A DNA stretch of 64,000 nucleotides from an uncultured Burkholderiaceae bacterium (GCA_944390675.1 CALXQR010000002.1:62001-126000), one strand, 5' to 3'. Shown: positions 1 to 8,281, counted from the stretch's first letter. Program-made: numbers and translations. Notes: generated by a model from the letters alone, not told the origin.

Positions 1-151
1 TCTTCATCTTTTCCTGCAGTGCTTGGGCGATCTCACGGGCGCAAGCGGACTTACCGCCACCGGGTTTGCCTTCAATGAACGGCACTACCGTGTTGCCCTT
101 CGGGACCAAGAATTGGGCAAGAATCGTGGACTTTAAATCAGAGAATCGCAT
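1..151 (-). CDS. AAA/P-loop ATPase, N-terminal fragment (cut by window edge)
   Basis: Only the first 50 codons are inside the window. They read MRFSDLKSTILAQFLVPKGN and then a clear Walker A, EGKPGGGKSACAREIAQAL, at about residues 30-48. This early Walker A after a short helix resembles MoxR-like or other AAA ATPases, but the rest of the protein is needed to decide. A ribosome-binding site (AGGAGC) precedes the ATG at 151. It is the last gene of the leftward prophage operon visible here and starts ten bases after the stop of the small gene upstream, so it is probably co-transcribed with it. The ATPase call is firm; the subfamily is a guess. Confidence 0.7.
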   Translation of the reverse strand, partial: MRFSDLKSTILAQFLVPKGNTVVPFIEGKPGGGKSACAREIAQALQEKMK

Positions 152-160
152 AATATGCTC

Positions 161-427
161 CTAGTTGTGGTTAGGTAAAAACAACAAGTCGTTCGACCGT
201 TGCGTGGATAAAATCACGAGGATGTTCGCAGCCTCGTCTCTTGTTTCAAATTCGCGCTCAAACTCCGGGTTATGGAAATGAGCCAGCCATTTTCCTTCAG
301 GCGTCTCATATAAATACCCGAGCGCTTCCAATGTCCCATCGGACACCAAGTGCCCAAATAGGGCTTCAGCGTGGTTAGATTTGTACGTCATCCTTATATA
401 AGGTGACTCCTTAAAAAACACGTTCAT
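161..427 (-). CDS. hypothetical phage protein (88 aa)
   Basis: Small soluble protein with no recognised domain. It is mixed acidic and basic with several aromatic residues (GKWLAHFHNPEFEREFETRDEA). Its start overlaps the stop of the upstream 443-residue gene by one base, and it is followed closely by the ATPase gene, so it sits in the middle of a translationally coupled trio. Function unknown. The tight coupling is the main reason to treat it as real. Confidence 0.65.
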   Translation of the reverse strand: MNVFFKESPYIRMTYKSNHAEALFGHLVSDGTLEALGYLYETPEGKWLAHFHNPEFEREFETRDEAANILVILSTQRSNDLLFLPNHN

Positions 428-1758
428 CAGAACTCCTTATCAATCGGATAGTGCGCAAGCCGTGCACTCTTTCTCCAGAACGACCGCATAGCCGATCTCA
501 GCGGATAGCCGTAATATCCGTCAGCGGTGAACTCAACAGCGAACCTCGATGCCAACCTGCGATCTTGGTTGAACGTCTTGTCGTTAAGCCTCGGATGAAC
601 AACGTCAGGGTCATGCCATCGTTTATCCATCCCCGGGCACTCGTCCTGCAGTTTGATGATGGCCTCTCTTAAGTCCATGTCATTGAGCAGAACATCGAAC
701 ACAGGGTTGACGACCTTAATGATCTGGTCTCTTTGGTCGCCTGTACGGCCGGCTTCAAGCGCTGCCGCCACCATGACTAAACCTTCAAGCTGATCGACGG
801 TCACGTTGTCACAGCAGGCGATGCAAGTCTCGTTAAGGAAGTCGATCGGATCTTTGAACCCACCGTCATCGGCATCCCAACCTTTTCTCACATCGTCCAT
901 GCCGGCAATACAGGCAGCGTTGCTCCAAGCCTCAGCAGGCATAAGAGATACTGTGTTAGTCGGAAGAACCCACGTCTTCTTAATACCGTCCATGTCCGCC
1001 AGCTGGAAAACCTCTCCTCTACACTCGCGGTTCTCTACGCGGCACAAAAATCGCGGCTTATTGATCCTATTCTCGGAATTGCCTCGGATCAGAGACTTGT
1101 CGGAAAACCCCAAAACATACTTAGAGTTCGTGCAAATGTTCGTCGAGAACGCACGGTAAATCAGGAACTCTTTCTGGTTGGTGTCCTCCAAGTACCAACG
1201 CAGTGATCCGAAACTCAGCCCTTCTCTACAATGGAAAGTCGACGTTTTCTTAGAGCTCACCAACCGCTTACATTCTTCCATGTCGAACATTCGCTTGGCT
1301 TCCACTCCGTCCTGTCGGATACAGACCTTCAGTCCTTGGGTGCATCGGCGGATATAAGACAGACTGTCGATCTCAAAGCGTGACTCGCTCCTAATCTCGT
1401 CGGTATCCCCGATCGCTGAAAGCCCGGGCTTCAAAACATTAGCTTCCAACGCTTTAGCCCGCGCCAATTCCTCATCGGAAATAGGCCCGCCGAAGATCTT
1501 ATGGCGCCAGTGCTTAATCAGCAGGAACAACTCTTCGTTACCCAGTGCGTACACCGCAGCCAGACCGCCATAACTCAAGGAGTAGTAAGGGAACTCCTCA
1601 AGCAGAGGCGTCGGCAGAAGAAAGTGCACTTGGTTGTCCGTCGCTACGAACGCCACTGCTTGGTCGCCGTACCAGACGCACCCTGACTTGTCTCTATCAA
1701 ATAGCTCGAAGTCAAGATAATCATCGAGACTTGTATCATTCTTGAGGCTGACTCCCAT
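427..1758 (-). CDS. hypothetical phage protein (443 aa)
   Basis: Largest protein of the leftward operon seen here. I do not recognise a family. The start is placed at 1758 (MGVSLKNDTSL) because AGGAGGATGACA lies directly upstream; a longer open frame reaches 1830 but would run further into the neighbouring gene. No signal peptide or membrane segment is evident. Cysteines occur in scattered pairs (CIACCDN, VENREC). It lies two genes upstream of the AAA-type ATPase, so it could be a partner or substrate of it, but nothing in the sequence proves that. Confidence 0.7.
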   Translation of the reverse strand: MGVSLKNDTSLDDYLDFELFDRDKSGCVWYGDQAVAFVATDNQVHFLLPTPLLEEFPYYSLSYGGLAAVYALGNEELFLLIKHWRHKIFGGPISDEELARAKALEANVLKPGLSAIGDTDEIRSESRFEIDSLSYIRRCTQGLKVCIRQDGVEAKRMFDMEECKRLVSSKKTSTFHCREGLSFGSLRWYLEDTNQKEFLIYRAFSTNICTNSKYVLGFSDKSLIRGNSENRINKPRFLCRVENRECRGEVFQLADMDGIKKTWVLPTNTVSLMPAEAWSNAACIAGMDDVRKGWDADDGGFKDPIDFLNETCIACCDNVTVDQLEGLVMVAAALEAGRTGDQRDQIIKVVNPVFDVLLNDMDLREAIIKLQDECPGMDKRWHDPDVVHPRLNDKTFNQDRRLASRFAVEFTADGYYGYPLRSAMRSFWRKSARLAHYPIDKEF

Positions 1759-2515
1759 TGTCATCCTCCTTTTCTTGTTGGTCACTCGGCACGAACTGTC
1801 TCGTGTCGTTGTTGCGATACCAGTCAACATCCGAGTTAATTCGGTTCATCAACTCTTCAATGCCTACCTCGCTGTACTCACCGCTGATGGCCTGAACAAT
1901 TTCTCTGGCCGAATCAATCCCATTGACATAATGGATCACCTCATCCGTGAGGTCGTCTCCGTAGTCGCTATAGTCCGAGTACCGCGCCGATCGGATACTG
2001 TTCAGGTAACCCAGCACCTCGGGGTACTGCCCCAGCACCTTGCTTGCCCTGCCCAGCACAGGCGAGAACTTCATCGCCGCTTGCGGATCGTCCAAGATCG
2101 ACTGCTTGTACTTAGCGATCTCAAGGATCAGCAAGTCCAAGTCCTGCTGCAGGTCAGTCACGCCGTTGATCTTTCGGTACATACTGTCCTCGGAGTTATC
2201 CAACGACAACCGCATGGCACCTGCCAGCGCGACGCTCAACGCTTGGTTGAAGTTCTCCATGAGCCGCTCAATCAGTCGGATCAGCATCTCTTTGTCCTTC
2301 TCATCGGCGTTCATCTTCTTAACCGATGAGGTGTATAGCCTGAGCAGATCAAGCTGAAGGTTCTTCATGTAAGCCACCATGCGAACCAGTCCGTCGCCGA
2401 CTGACTTCGATCCGGTGAACACCTTGGCTTGGATATCCAAAGCGTCCAGCACCGCCCGTTCCATACGGACAGGCTTCTTTCCAAACAAAACATTTAAACT
2501 AGAAGTTGTAGGCAT
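1736..2515 (-). CDS. hypothetical phage protein, helical (259 aa)
   Basis: Start chosen at MPTTSSLNVLFGKK (2515) with AAGGA upstream, rather than an earlier ATG inside the neighbour. The sequence is strongly helical and leucine-rich (LIRLIERLMENFNQALSVAL; LQQDLDLLILEIAKYKQSIL), with an acidic, Tyr/Asp-rich patch (ARYSDYSDYGDDLTDE) and a polar C-terminus. It overlaps both neighbours by about 17-23 bases, typical of this operon. Function unknown; the composition suits a multimeric scaffold or assembly protein, but that is only inference. Confidence 0.65.
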   Translation of the reverse strand: MPTTSSLNVLFGKKPVRMERAVLDALDIQAKVFTGSKSVGDGLVRMVAYMKNLQLDLLRLYTSSVKKMNADEKDKEMLIRLIERLMENFNQALSVALAGAMRLSLDNSEDSMYRKINGVTDLQQDLDLLILEIAKYKQSILDDPQAAMKFSPVLGRASKVLGQYPEVLGYLNSIRSARYSDYSDYGDDLTDEVIHYVNGIDSAREIVQAISGEYSEVGIEELMNRINSDVDWYRNNDTRQFVPSDQQEKEDDNGSQPQE

Positions 2516-3140
2516 AATTGTTTTCCTTCTCACAGAAATCACTAAGCAACGCGTACGTGTCGCGAAGCGGAACACAGTACTCTTCAATCTGAGTCAGACG
2601 GTTCATGTAGGCGTCCACCTGAGTGGCGAACAGTCCGACAGGTCTATGCCTCCTGACATCGTCGAGCTTATTTTGGCTGCTGTTCCCAAAGATAAAATTG
2701 CTTGTTTCATTGGGCATAAACGAAGCGATCTCACGAAAGCTCTTTGTCATCTGATCGAACTTGTCCTTGCTTCCTACATAGATGCAGCAGCGCTTCAGAT
2801 CGGAGCACTCGTTATCCAGAATCTTTGTCACCGTAGACAAGCAATCAACAAGCGTGTTCCTGTATCCGTTAAACTCGCTGATGATTCTTCGGCTCAGTAC
2901 CATGACCTGCACCGCCAGCCTCAAGTCGCCCTTTGCCAGCTCATGCTCTGCGAAAAGTGACTTCACCGCAGCGATCGTCTTGAGGTAGTCATTCAGCAAG
3001 TCATAACGGCTTCGTGCTGTCCGTCTGATCCGAGTTAAGTTCTCCGGCATATCAAACTCGCAGAGACAGACAATCATGTCGTCTCCTTTGTATGAATCGG
3101 AATACCGAGCCACCTCTTTGTAGTTTTTTACCCAAGGCAT
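2499..3140 (-). CDS. hypothetical phage protein (213 aa)
   Basis: Preceded by a strong AAGGAGG site, starting MPWVKNYKEVARYSD. Mostly helical; Cys residues occur at VCLCEFD, DCLST, NECSDLKRCCIYVG and DFCEKE, but not in a zinc-finger spacing. No membrane segment. It overlaps the gene upstream by 13 bases and the gene downstream by 17. No family recognised. Confidence 0.6.
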   Translation of the reverse strand: MPWVKNYKEVARYSDSYKGDDMIVCLCEFDMPENLTRIRRTARSRYDLLNDYLKTIAAVKSLFAEHELAKGDLRLAVQVMVLSRRIISEFNGYRNTLVDCLSTVTKILDNECSDLKRCCIYVGSKDKFDQMTKSFREIASFMPNETSNFIFGNSSQNKLDDVRRHRPVGLFATQVDAYMNRLTQIEEYCVPLRDTYALLSDFCEKENNYAYNF

Positions 3141-3538
3141 ACGCCCTCCTTCTCTTTAATGGCCGCCTGCATATCAGCAAGCTCTAACAAAAACAGCCCG
3201 ACCTCAGCTTCTCGTCTACCCATCGGGCTTAGCTTCTTCCTGATCGACTCCACAGCTTTTAAGTTAGCGTTGACCAACGTCATCACCGTGTTGCCAATCG
3301 GCTTTCCTTCGTCCGCTTCATGCGCATGGCCGGCGATCATGTGAAGCAGGTTCACCTCCTCGATCGTCAGCTTGTCGTTAAGCAAGACGCTATACTTCTT
3401 GATGAGCATCTCAGTGGACTTCGTAAAGTGCTTCGCACAACAAGCCAGCTTTACCTCTGCCCACTCGGTGCTCTTTTCTTTCAGGCACTCTCTAAACATC
3501 GACGATATCGTCGTGCCCGCTCTTCTTATTCCCAGCAT
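3128..3538 (-). CDS. hypothetical phage protein (136 aa)
   Basis: Start placed at MLGIRRAGTTISSMF (3538), where GGAG precedes the ATG; the open frame continues to 3595 but without a site. Helical sequence with a basic N-terminus and a leucine-rich C-terminus (GLFLLELADMQAAIKEKEG). It overlaps the membrane-protein gene upstream by 47 bases. No family recognised. Confidence 0.55.
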   Translation of the reverse strand: MLGIRRAGTTISSMFRECLKEKSTEWAEVKLACCAKHFTKSTEMLIKKYSVLLNDKLTIEEVNLLHMIAGHAHEADEGKPIGNTVMTLVNANLKAVESIRKKLSPMGRREAEVGLFLLELADMQAAIKEKEGVCLG

Positions 3539-3755
3539 CTTTTTTCTCCGATCCGTAGACCACCCTTTCCAAGGCGTGAATATGCACAGTGACATTGCCG
3601 ATCACCTTGTACGCATCAGCCAGTTCCTTATAGATACCGCTGATCTCGTCCATGATTTCCATAACTGTTTTGTTAAGCAGATGGACGAAGTACAGCACCA
3701 GAAACACCAGCACAATCGGCAGAACGGTGTTCACAATTTCTAAAAGTTCCCTCAT
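3492..3755 (-). CDS. small membrane protein with coiled coil (87 aa)
   Basis: One hydrophobic segment at residues 9-26 (NTVLPIVLVFLVLYFVHLL) follows a short N-terminus. An amphipathic stretch (ELADAYKVIGNVTVHIHALE) and a charged C-terminus come after it. AAGGAG is well placed before the ATG. With the next gene it forms a pair of small single-pass proteins whose soluble part is helical. Such pairs in phages may be spanin-like, superinfection-exclusion or replication-anchoring proteins; nothing here decides between them. The real spanins are elsewhere, at 24,484-24,936. Confidence 0.6.
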   Translation of the reverse strand: MRELLEIVNTVLPIVLVFLVLYFVHLLNKTVMEIMDEISGIYKELADAYKVIGNVTVHIHALERVVYGSEKKDAGNKKSGHDDIVDV

Positions 3756-3976
3756 CGTCTTAACTCCTTCTTGATTCGCTCGATGTTTTGCTCGTGCTGC
3801 TTAATGGCCAACGCCATGTCTGAAGCTTTCGCCTTCGTTATCGAAGCCTTTGTCTCCACGGTAGTCAGCTGCTCTCTCAGCTCATCACACTGCTGTGCCA
3901 GACTGAATAAACAGAACGTCACCGACACCATGAAGATGAACAGCAAAACGGCGAACACAATTAGAATGACCGTCAT
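3752..3976 (-). CDS. small membrane protein with coiled coil (74 aa)
   Basis: Start taken as MTVILIVFAVLLF (3976), which puts the hydrophobic helix at the very N-terminus and lets the ATG follow the upstream stop codon by one base; an in-frame ATG four codons earlier is possible. The helix (residues 2-26) is followed by a long heptad-like region (QCDELREQLTTVETKA, HEQNIERIKKELRR). Overlaps the next membrane-protein gene by 4 bases (ATGA). Probably works with that partner; function unknown. Confidence 0.55.
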   Translation of the reverse strand: MTVILIVFAVLLFIFMVSVTFCLFSLAQQCDELREQLTTVETKASITKAKASDMALAIKQHEQNIERIKKELRR

Positions 3977-3977
3977 C

Positions 3978-4244
3978 TCAGCACCCATAGTCTTGTGTGT
4001 AGAACAAACTGCCGACGCAGAATTGGCTCGGCGCATCATTGTCGAACGCTCCGGACTCCACTAAGTCCAGCGCTTCCTGCGCATCCCTCGCGCATAGTTC
4101 AGGATCGGTGTAGATCTCGAAGCCCCGCATGACAACGGTTCCGGTCTCTCTCGACCAAACGGTGTATTGATAAAGCGGCGTTCCGCTTTCATAAGTCTTG
4201 CTGATGACAACGTAGTTACGTTGTGCTGATAAATTGTTGGACAT
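3978..4244 (-). CDS. hypothetical phage protein (88 aa)
   Basis: Good AGGAGGACTT site before MSNNLSAQRNYVVIS. The first half looks like beta strands (YVVISKTYESG, YQYTVWSRETGTVVMRGF), then a helix (PELCARDAQEALDLVESG). Soluble. No recognised family. Its stop is one base before the start of the small membrane protein downstream. Confidence 0.6.
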   Translation of the reverse strand: MSNNLSAQRNYVVISKTYESGTPLYQYTVWSRETGTVVMRGFEIYTDPELCARDAQEALDLVESGAFDNDAPSQFCVGSLFYTQDYGC

Positions 4245-4252
4245 AAGTCCTC

Positions 4253-4552
4253 CTAAATGGGGTAGTTTCCAAAATGCAAACGAGTGATTCGTTTATGGCC
4301 ATCGGCGTAGAGTGTCTCCACCCGAATGTCCAGCCGTTCCTCGTCCTTATCAACCAGTTCTTTCAGTCGAAAGAACTCCTGGTAATGCGGGCCCTCACCG
4401 TCCTCTTGTGTGATTAGCTGCGCATAAGTCTTGTTGTCGATCTCAACGACGGACAGCTGCACATCGCCAAGCGCTCGCTTCGCCATGGCGACTGATTTCG
4501 TCAAAGATGACGTCATCGCTGTGATCGTCGTAGTCGTTTTTGCGTTTTTCAT
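4253..4552 (-). CDS. hypothetical phage protein (99 aa)
   Basis: Start placed at MKNAKTTTTITAM (4552); the frame stays open to 4645 but the earlier part runs through a terminator-like hairpin. A Thr-rich N-terminus is followed by a mixed alpha/beta body (LSVVEIDNKTYAQLITQEDG, RLDIRVETLYADGHKRITRL). It is the first gene after the transcription gap at 4,553-4,646, so it may have its own promoter near the TTGTA...TACAA repeat. No family recognised. Confidence 0.55.
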   Translation of the reverse strand: MKNAKTTTTITAMTSSLTKSVAMAKRALGDVQLSVVEIDNKTYAQLITQEDGEGPHYQEFFRLKELVDKDEERLDIRVETLYADGHKRITRLHFGNYPI

Positions 4553-4570
4553 GTCTTCTTCCCGCGTCTT

Positions 4571-4590
4571 TGTATTACACTTACAAGATA
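4571..4590. promoter_or_regulatory. TTGTA-N7-TACAA inverted repeat
   Basis: A perfect inverted repeat (TTGTA, 7-base spacer, TACAA) lies 20-35 bases upstream of the ATG at 4552. A very similar block (TGTAAGTGTAA read leftward) sits the same distance upstream of the gene starting at 8261. This is a candidate operator or promoter element for restarting transcription inside the leftward operon. No good -35/-10 pair is visible. Confidence 0.35.
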
Positions 4591-4603
4591 AAAAGAAAAT
4601 AAA

Positions 4604-4619
4604 TTCGGCCTTAGCCGAA
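4604..4619 (-). terminator. rho-independent terminator after 4,647-5,216 gene
   Basis: Read leftward, TTCGGC-TAAG-GCCGAA forms a 6-bp stem with a 4-base loop and is followed by TTTATTTTC. It lies 28 bases after the stop of the leftmost paralogue-like gene and would partly separate that block from the small genes downstream. Confidence 0.6.
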
Positions 4620-4646
4620 CACGGCATCGTGTATTTACTTGCCATG

Positions 4647-5216
4647 TCATTTTGCCCTCCAATAGTGACTGTCTTTCAAAGTTTCAAAGTTGTTTCCCAG
4701 CCTCGCCCACCCTGTCAGTAGTAGTTCGATGTTTTTCATAACCTCTCCTATGTTCTTATTAATAAAGTCTGAGCCATAGCACCTTCTTACTATGGACACA
4801 ACAACATACTCGTTGATGTTTGTCTGCGCGTAATGCGCAATGGTTTCCTGCACGTCAGCCCGTCTGGCCATTTCTCGGATAAACATCAGCATATCGTCCG
4901 TTGTTTCGAACATCCGTACCCCCTGCTGTGTCAAGACGTGGTACAGCATCTTGCAGCACACAAGGTGCACAAAACCCTTAAAGTCGATGCACTGCATCCT
5001 TGACGCATCCGCCCGCTCCCGTTTGAGGTGTTCCTCCATTGCCGCATTAAACAGATTTATCAACACATACCGCGGGCACGCGCTGATTTCCCGATACGTC
5101 CAATTGCTGATATTAATCAGCCGCCTCGGATCCCTCTGTGATAGGTGCATGATAGGTGTCTTCAAAATAGATTCCCTCCCATATCCCTTCTTTCCCAGCT
5201 GCTCAGCATTGAGCAC
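4647..5216 (-). CDS. left-arm paralogue family member A (189 aa)
   Basis: Helical soluble protein at the end of the ten-gene block. A weak family mark is RMQCIDFKGFVHLV, at the position where the others carry DG...D(I/V)..LM. The peptide PIMHLS near the N-terminus is also found in member E (7,040-7,702), encoded by an identical 21-base stretch, pointing to shared ancestry or recombination. The ATG at 5216 has no ribosome-binding site; a TTG near 5162 after GGGAGGGAATC or the ATG at 5150 may be the real start. Function unknown. Confidence 0.6.
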   Translation of the reverse strand: MLNAEQLGKKGYGRESILKTPIMHLSQRDPRRLINISNWTYREISACPRYVLINLFNAAMEEHLKRERADASRMQCIDFKGFVHLVCCKMLYHVLTQQGVRMFETTDDMLMFIREMARRADVQETIAHYAQTNINEYVVVSIVRRCYGSDFINKNIGEVMKNIELLLTGWARLGNNFETLKDSHYWRAK

Positions 5217-5803
5217 GCGACAAAACCAAACTGTTCGATAAGTTCTTGTGTGAACACATCGCTATTCAGCCAGCTGTAGTGATTAGCCAGCTCAATTATG
5301 CAGTGAGGGCTATTGTCCCTACAAACGTAAAGACCAACGCTACGCCTATGGAACATCTCTGCTAGCTCTTCCGCTGTGCAGTTCCACTCGTCGAACGCCG
5401 AGTTTTCGAACACATACCGTTGGCAGCGCCATTCTGTTGATGCCAACACAGCGATGTCCTTAATTGACGACTTGGCGAACTTCGACTTTATTCCGTCCCC
5501 GTGAACCCCCAGCGTGCTGTAGTAATACAGCGACTCAAACGCAACGATCTCGGTGTAGTACTGAACAAACAGCCTTGTATGAGCTGTCTTTTCCCAGTCC
5601 CATCCTTTGATGCTCCTAGCCTTATACACCGCCATCCACACAGCCGCTGCAAAATACCTAGCCAAGTCCTCAGAGCACAGGTAGTTGTTGCCGTGTCCTA
5701 TGTCGTACTGAAACTCGTCCACAGAAGCTTTCAGCACATCCCAGGCGTCGATCGTTATGGTCTTATCAAAGAACCCGTAGCCTCGTCCTTCCAACCGCAT
5801 CAT
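5162..5803 (-). CDS. left-arm paralogue family member B (213 aa)
   Basis: The ATG at 5803 overlaps the stop of the upstream gene (ATGA) after GGAGGGG; a TTG at 5812 is the longest alternative. Many aromatic residues and cysteines (WMAVYKARSIKGWDW, YYTEIVAFESLYYY, SVGLYVCRDNSPHCI). Family resemblance to the other members is weak here, resting mostly on size, coupling and helical layout. Function unknown. Confidence 0.6.
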   Translation of the reverse strand: MMRLEGRGYGFFDKTITIDAWDVLKASVDEFQYDIGHGNNYLCSEDLARYFAAAVWMAVYKARSIKGWDWEKTAHTRLFVQYYTEIVAFESLYYYSTLGVHGDGIKSKFAKSSIKDIAVLASTEWRCQRYVFENSAFDEWNCTAEELAEMFHRRSVGLYVCRDNSPHCIIELANHYSWLNSDVFTQELIEQFGFVACSMLSSWERRDMGGNLF

Positions 5804-6369
5804 CCCCTCCAACCTAAGTTTTGCATAAGCGCTCCAAAGTAAAGGAACTGCTCAACAATCCGTTTTACGTAGTCCTTTGATAAGGGCTCTCCCTCTCTGC
5901 GCGTCCCCTTAAACACGTATCGCCACAGTTCTTCAGCTCGTGTGTAGACACTGTCAATGGCCTGCAACATGCTGAACTTATTGAATGTAGTGTTGTAAAG
6001 CACTCTCTGTCCTGTCAGCACTCGCCATATTTCTAAGCCTAACGCCCATCGAACAGGTGCGTAGCTGTTCAAATAAAGCGTTATGTAGTTATTGCGGTTT
6101 CCAAAAAGGTGCCCCATCTCCGACTCGCAATGGGAAAACACAGTAGACGACAACGTAGTCAAAAACTCATCAACGTCGATAGATTCGGACTCTTTCATCA
6201 CCATACTGTGATCCATGAGGTGTTTCACCACGGCATGAGCCAAGATGCTCAGGACGTCCTCAAGCTCATTCTGAGCATAACTGTGCTTAATCCGAAAGCA
6301 CCCCACGGCAACCTTCACGGGATCGATCGTCCCGAAGGTTTGCTTAATGCTTAGATCTTCCTTGTTCAT
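5800..6369 (-). CDS. left-arm paralogue family member C (189 aa)
   Basis: GGAGGAAGGA precedes the ATG, which overlaps the upstream stop (ATGA). It carries the mid-protein motif ESESIDVDEFLTTL and the C-terminal helix LSKDYVKRIVEQFLYFGALM that match the pattern of members D and F-J. Soluble, helical, 189 residues. Function unknown; likely co-translated with its neighbours. Confidence 0.65.
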   Translation of the reverse strand: MNKEDLSIKQTFGTIDPVKVAVGCFRIKHSYAQNELEDVLSILAHAVVKHLMDHSMVMKESESIDVDEFLTTLSSTVFSHCESEMGHLFGNRNNYITLYLNSYAPVRWALGLEIWRVLTGQRVLYNTTFNKFSMLQAIDSVYTRAEELWRYVFKGTRREGEPLSKDYVKRIVEQFLYFGALMQNLGWRG

Positions 6370-7043
6370 TCCTTCCTCCAGTTCTCAAGCGCCTCCTCGT
6401 AGTCCTTGCGGTATTCCTCGTACATCTTGTAATGAAAGAGAAACCCGTCAGCAGCGAGTCCCGGCAAGGTGTACTGCCTCTTGCCTCCCAGCTCGACCGC
6501 TGCCCACAAAGAGAACACCTTGAGCGCGTCGTGTAACGTATAGTTATTGAAGACCAACGGATTTTTCGAGTTGGGATACTCGTTCGCCAGCTGTTTGTAA
6601 GCGTCGTACACAAACGCTCGTACGTTGAACGCGTTGATCCAGTCGTGAGCCGCTGTCGTCTCCATAGCCACCCGTATGTTTGTCCGCAAGGCACAGACGA
6701 GGTCGGTGACAGACATCACTATGCACTCCGGAGACAGCGCAATTACTCGGTGCACCGTCGCGGCCTCAAGCATGGCCTTAATATCCATGAAGCCGTCGTG
6801 CTCATTCATCAGGTACCAGTCGACCGAGTGCACAGCGATACTCTTGAACCGCTCCATGAAAGAGTTCTTGTCCAATCTTTGTATCGTCAGCAGGACGGAG
6901 TTGGCAATTTTGATCCGTGTGAGCGCCTCTTGAACCTTGTACTCCTCCACCCAAGCGTCTCGGTGTCTCTTACTTTTAAAGTAGCGTTCGTCCGCCTGCA
7001 TATCCAGCGGATCGTTCGTCGTCGCCTGTGCAAAAAACGTCAT
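6366..7043 (-). CDS. left-arm paralogue family member D (225 aa)
   Basis: Start set at MTFFAQATTNDP (7043), 8 bases after GGAGG; a TTG lies 15 bases earlier. The central motif HDGFMDIKAMLEAAT is one of the clearest family marks, matching DGSVPLDIKELMD of member I and DGSMAFDARLFID of member G. A long charged helix ends the protein (YKMYEEYRKDYEEALENW). ATGA overlap with both neighbours. Function unknown. Confidence 0.65.
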   Translation of the reverse strand: MTFFAQATTNDPLDMQADERYFKSKRHRDAWVEEYKVQEALTRIKIANSVLLTIQRLDKNSFMERFKSIAVHSVDWYLMNEHDGFMDIKAMLEAATVHRVIALSPECIVMSVTDLVCALRTNIRVAMETTAAHDWINAFNVRAFVYDAYKQLANEYPNSKNPLVFNNYTLHDALKVFSLWAAVELGGKRQYTLPGLAADGFLFHYKMYEEYRKDYEEALENWRKE

Positions 7044-7702
7044 ATAAATGTCCTCCAATTTGTCGGCACCCCACGCACAGCCTCGCCGATCGGCGTCCTG
7101 TTGCGCTTTGTCTGATACCAGACCTCGCGCCCTGTCTCATACAGCCACAGCAGTTTTGCCACGATATTCCGTGCGCGGCGTCTCGACATATGGCCATAAG
7201 TAATCCGTCCTCTTGTACTATGGCCCACCAGCTCGTAGCCCATGCAGTTGGCGTACACCCAGTCAAACAGCAAGTCTTTGTCCATGTCCGTAGGGCAGCA
7301 GGCGCTCACCCATCGAAGCGGAAGCAAGTCCAGCAGTTCCATCGTTAGCTCCACGTCCATAAAAGCCAGCTCATCGAACCGCCCACTCTGATCCAAAATC
7401 GGCAGTGTGACACCGTTCAGGTAGACATCTATCCAAGCAAACAGCACGCTCTGACACATACACGCCAGCTCGCATCGTCCTTTGATCGGGTGCTGCTGTC
7501 TCGCTCGGACAAAGTGGCACACCGCCCGTGCGTAGATCGACCGCTCTATTCCGGCGATCTCCTTTGGCGGAAACATCTCCCTCACCTTCCTGCCCATCGC
7601 TATATAAGTCTTGAGCTCGTCCTCCAGTGATAGGTGCATGATAGGTGGGCTCACCACATACCCAATCCCATCGTTAGTAAACTGTTGATCGCCCCATCTC
7701 AT
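7040..7702 (-). CDS. left-arm paralogue family member E (220 aa)
   Basis: Well-placed AAGGAG before MRWGDQQFTND. Contains the PIMHLS block shared with member A, a possible degenerate central motif (PILDQSGRFDELAFMDVEL) and a C-terminal helix with basic residues (MSRRRARNIVAKLLWLYETGREV). More basic than its neighbours at the C-terminus. Overlaps member F by 29 bases. Function unknown. Confidence 0.65.
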   Translation of the reverse strand: MRWGDQQFTNDGIGYVVSPPIMHLSLEDELKTYIAMGRKVREMFPPKEIAGIERSIYARAVCHFVRARQQHPIKGRCELACMCQSVLFAWIDVYLNGVTLPILDQSGRFDELAFMDVELTMELLDLLPLRWVSACCPTDMDKDLLFDWVYANCMGYELVGHSTRGRITYGHMSRRRARNIVAKLLWLYETGREVWYQTKRNRTPIGEAVRGVPTNWRTFI

Positions 7703-8261
7703 GAACCATCTCCTTAATCGTTAGCGTTTGTCTATAAATAGACTCAATCTCTTTGACTGTCGGCACCCACGGCCTGCGGTCTGTCTCCAGCTGTTCCCTC
7801 ACATTCTCAAAGACCTCGTCCTTGCTGTCGGGCATCATCGGATCCACCCACTGAGTGGCAACAAGCCACGTCTGAGGCAGAAGTCTTACGGCTTCGAGCA
7901 TCGTGGAAAATTTTCTGTTATCTTTCGCCGCAGTTCTCAGCGACAGATAAACGAATGAGTTTGTTGTCACCGCGTCGTAGATATTCACACCCATCCGCTT
8001 CACGTCCAGTGTCATCCAGTGATACCGAATCCATGTTTCCTGCAGCCCTTCGAGGTATCCCGTCAGCGCTCCAAACCATATCTCGCCTACCGCTTTGTCG
8101 AACGTTTCCACGTCGGATGACTCGTCGCAGATTCCGTCAGTCATGTTGACATTCTCGAAATACGGCCCGCCTCTCGGAAGCAGGTGCCTATACACCTTCC
8201 ACAGACTGTCGATCAGCTCAAGTGAGTTGAACGGCAAAGGTATTGTGTTGATCTCATTCAT
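7674..8261 (-). CDS. left-arm paralogue family member F (195 aa)
   Basis: Starts MNEINTIPLPFNSLELIDSL after AAGGACATAAGG. The C-terminal segment WVPTVKEIESIYRQTLTIKE follows the family pattern P-x-x-[EK]-[DE]-[IV]. It is the first gene downstream of a 49-base gap with a TGTATC...GATACA inverted repeat, so it may open a transcription unit. Soluble, helical. Function unknown. Confidence 0.65.
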   Translation of the reverse strand: MNEINTIPLPFNSLELIDSLWKVYRHLLPRGGPYFENVNMTDGICDESSDVETFDKAVGEIWFGALTGYLEGLQETWIRYHWMTLDVKRMGVNIYDAVTTNSFVYLSLRTAAKDNRKFSTMLEAVRLLPQTWLVATQWVDPMMPDSKDEVFENVREQLETDRRPWVPTVKEIESIYRQTLTIKEMVHEMGRSTVY

Positions 8262-8281
8262 CCTTATGTCCTTGTATGTTG

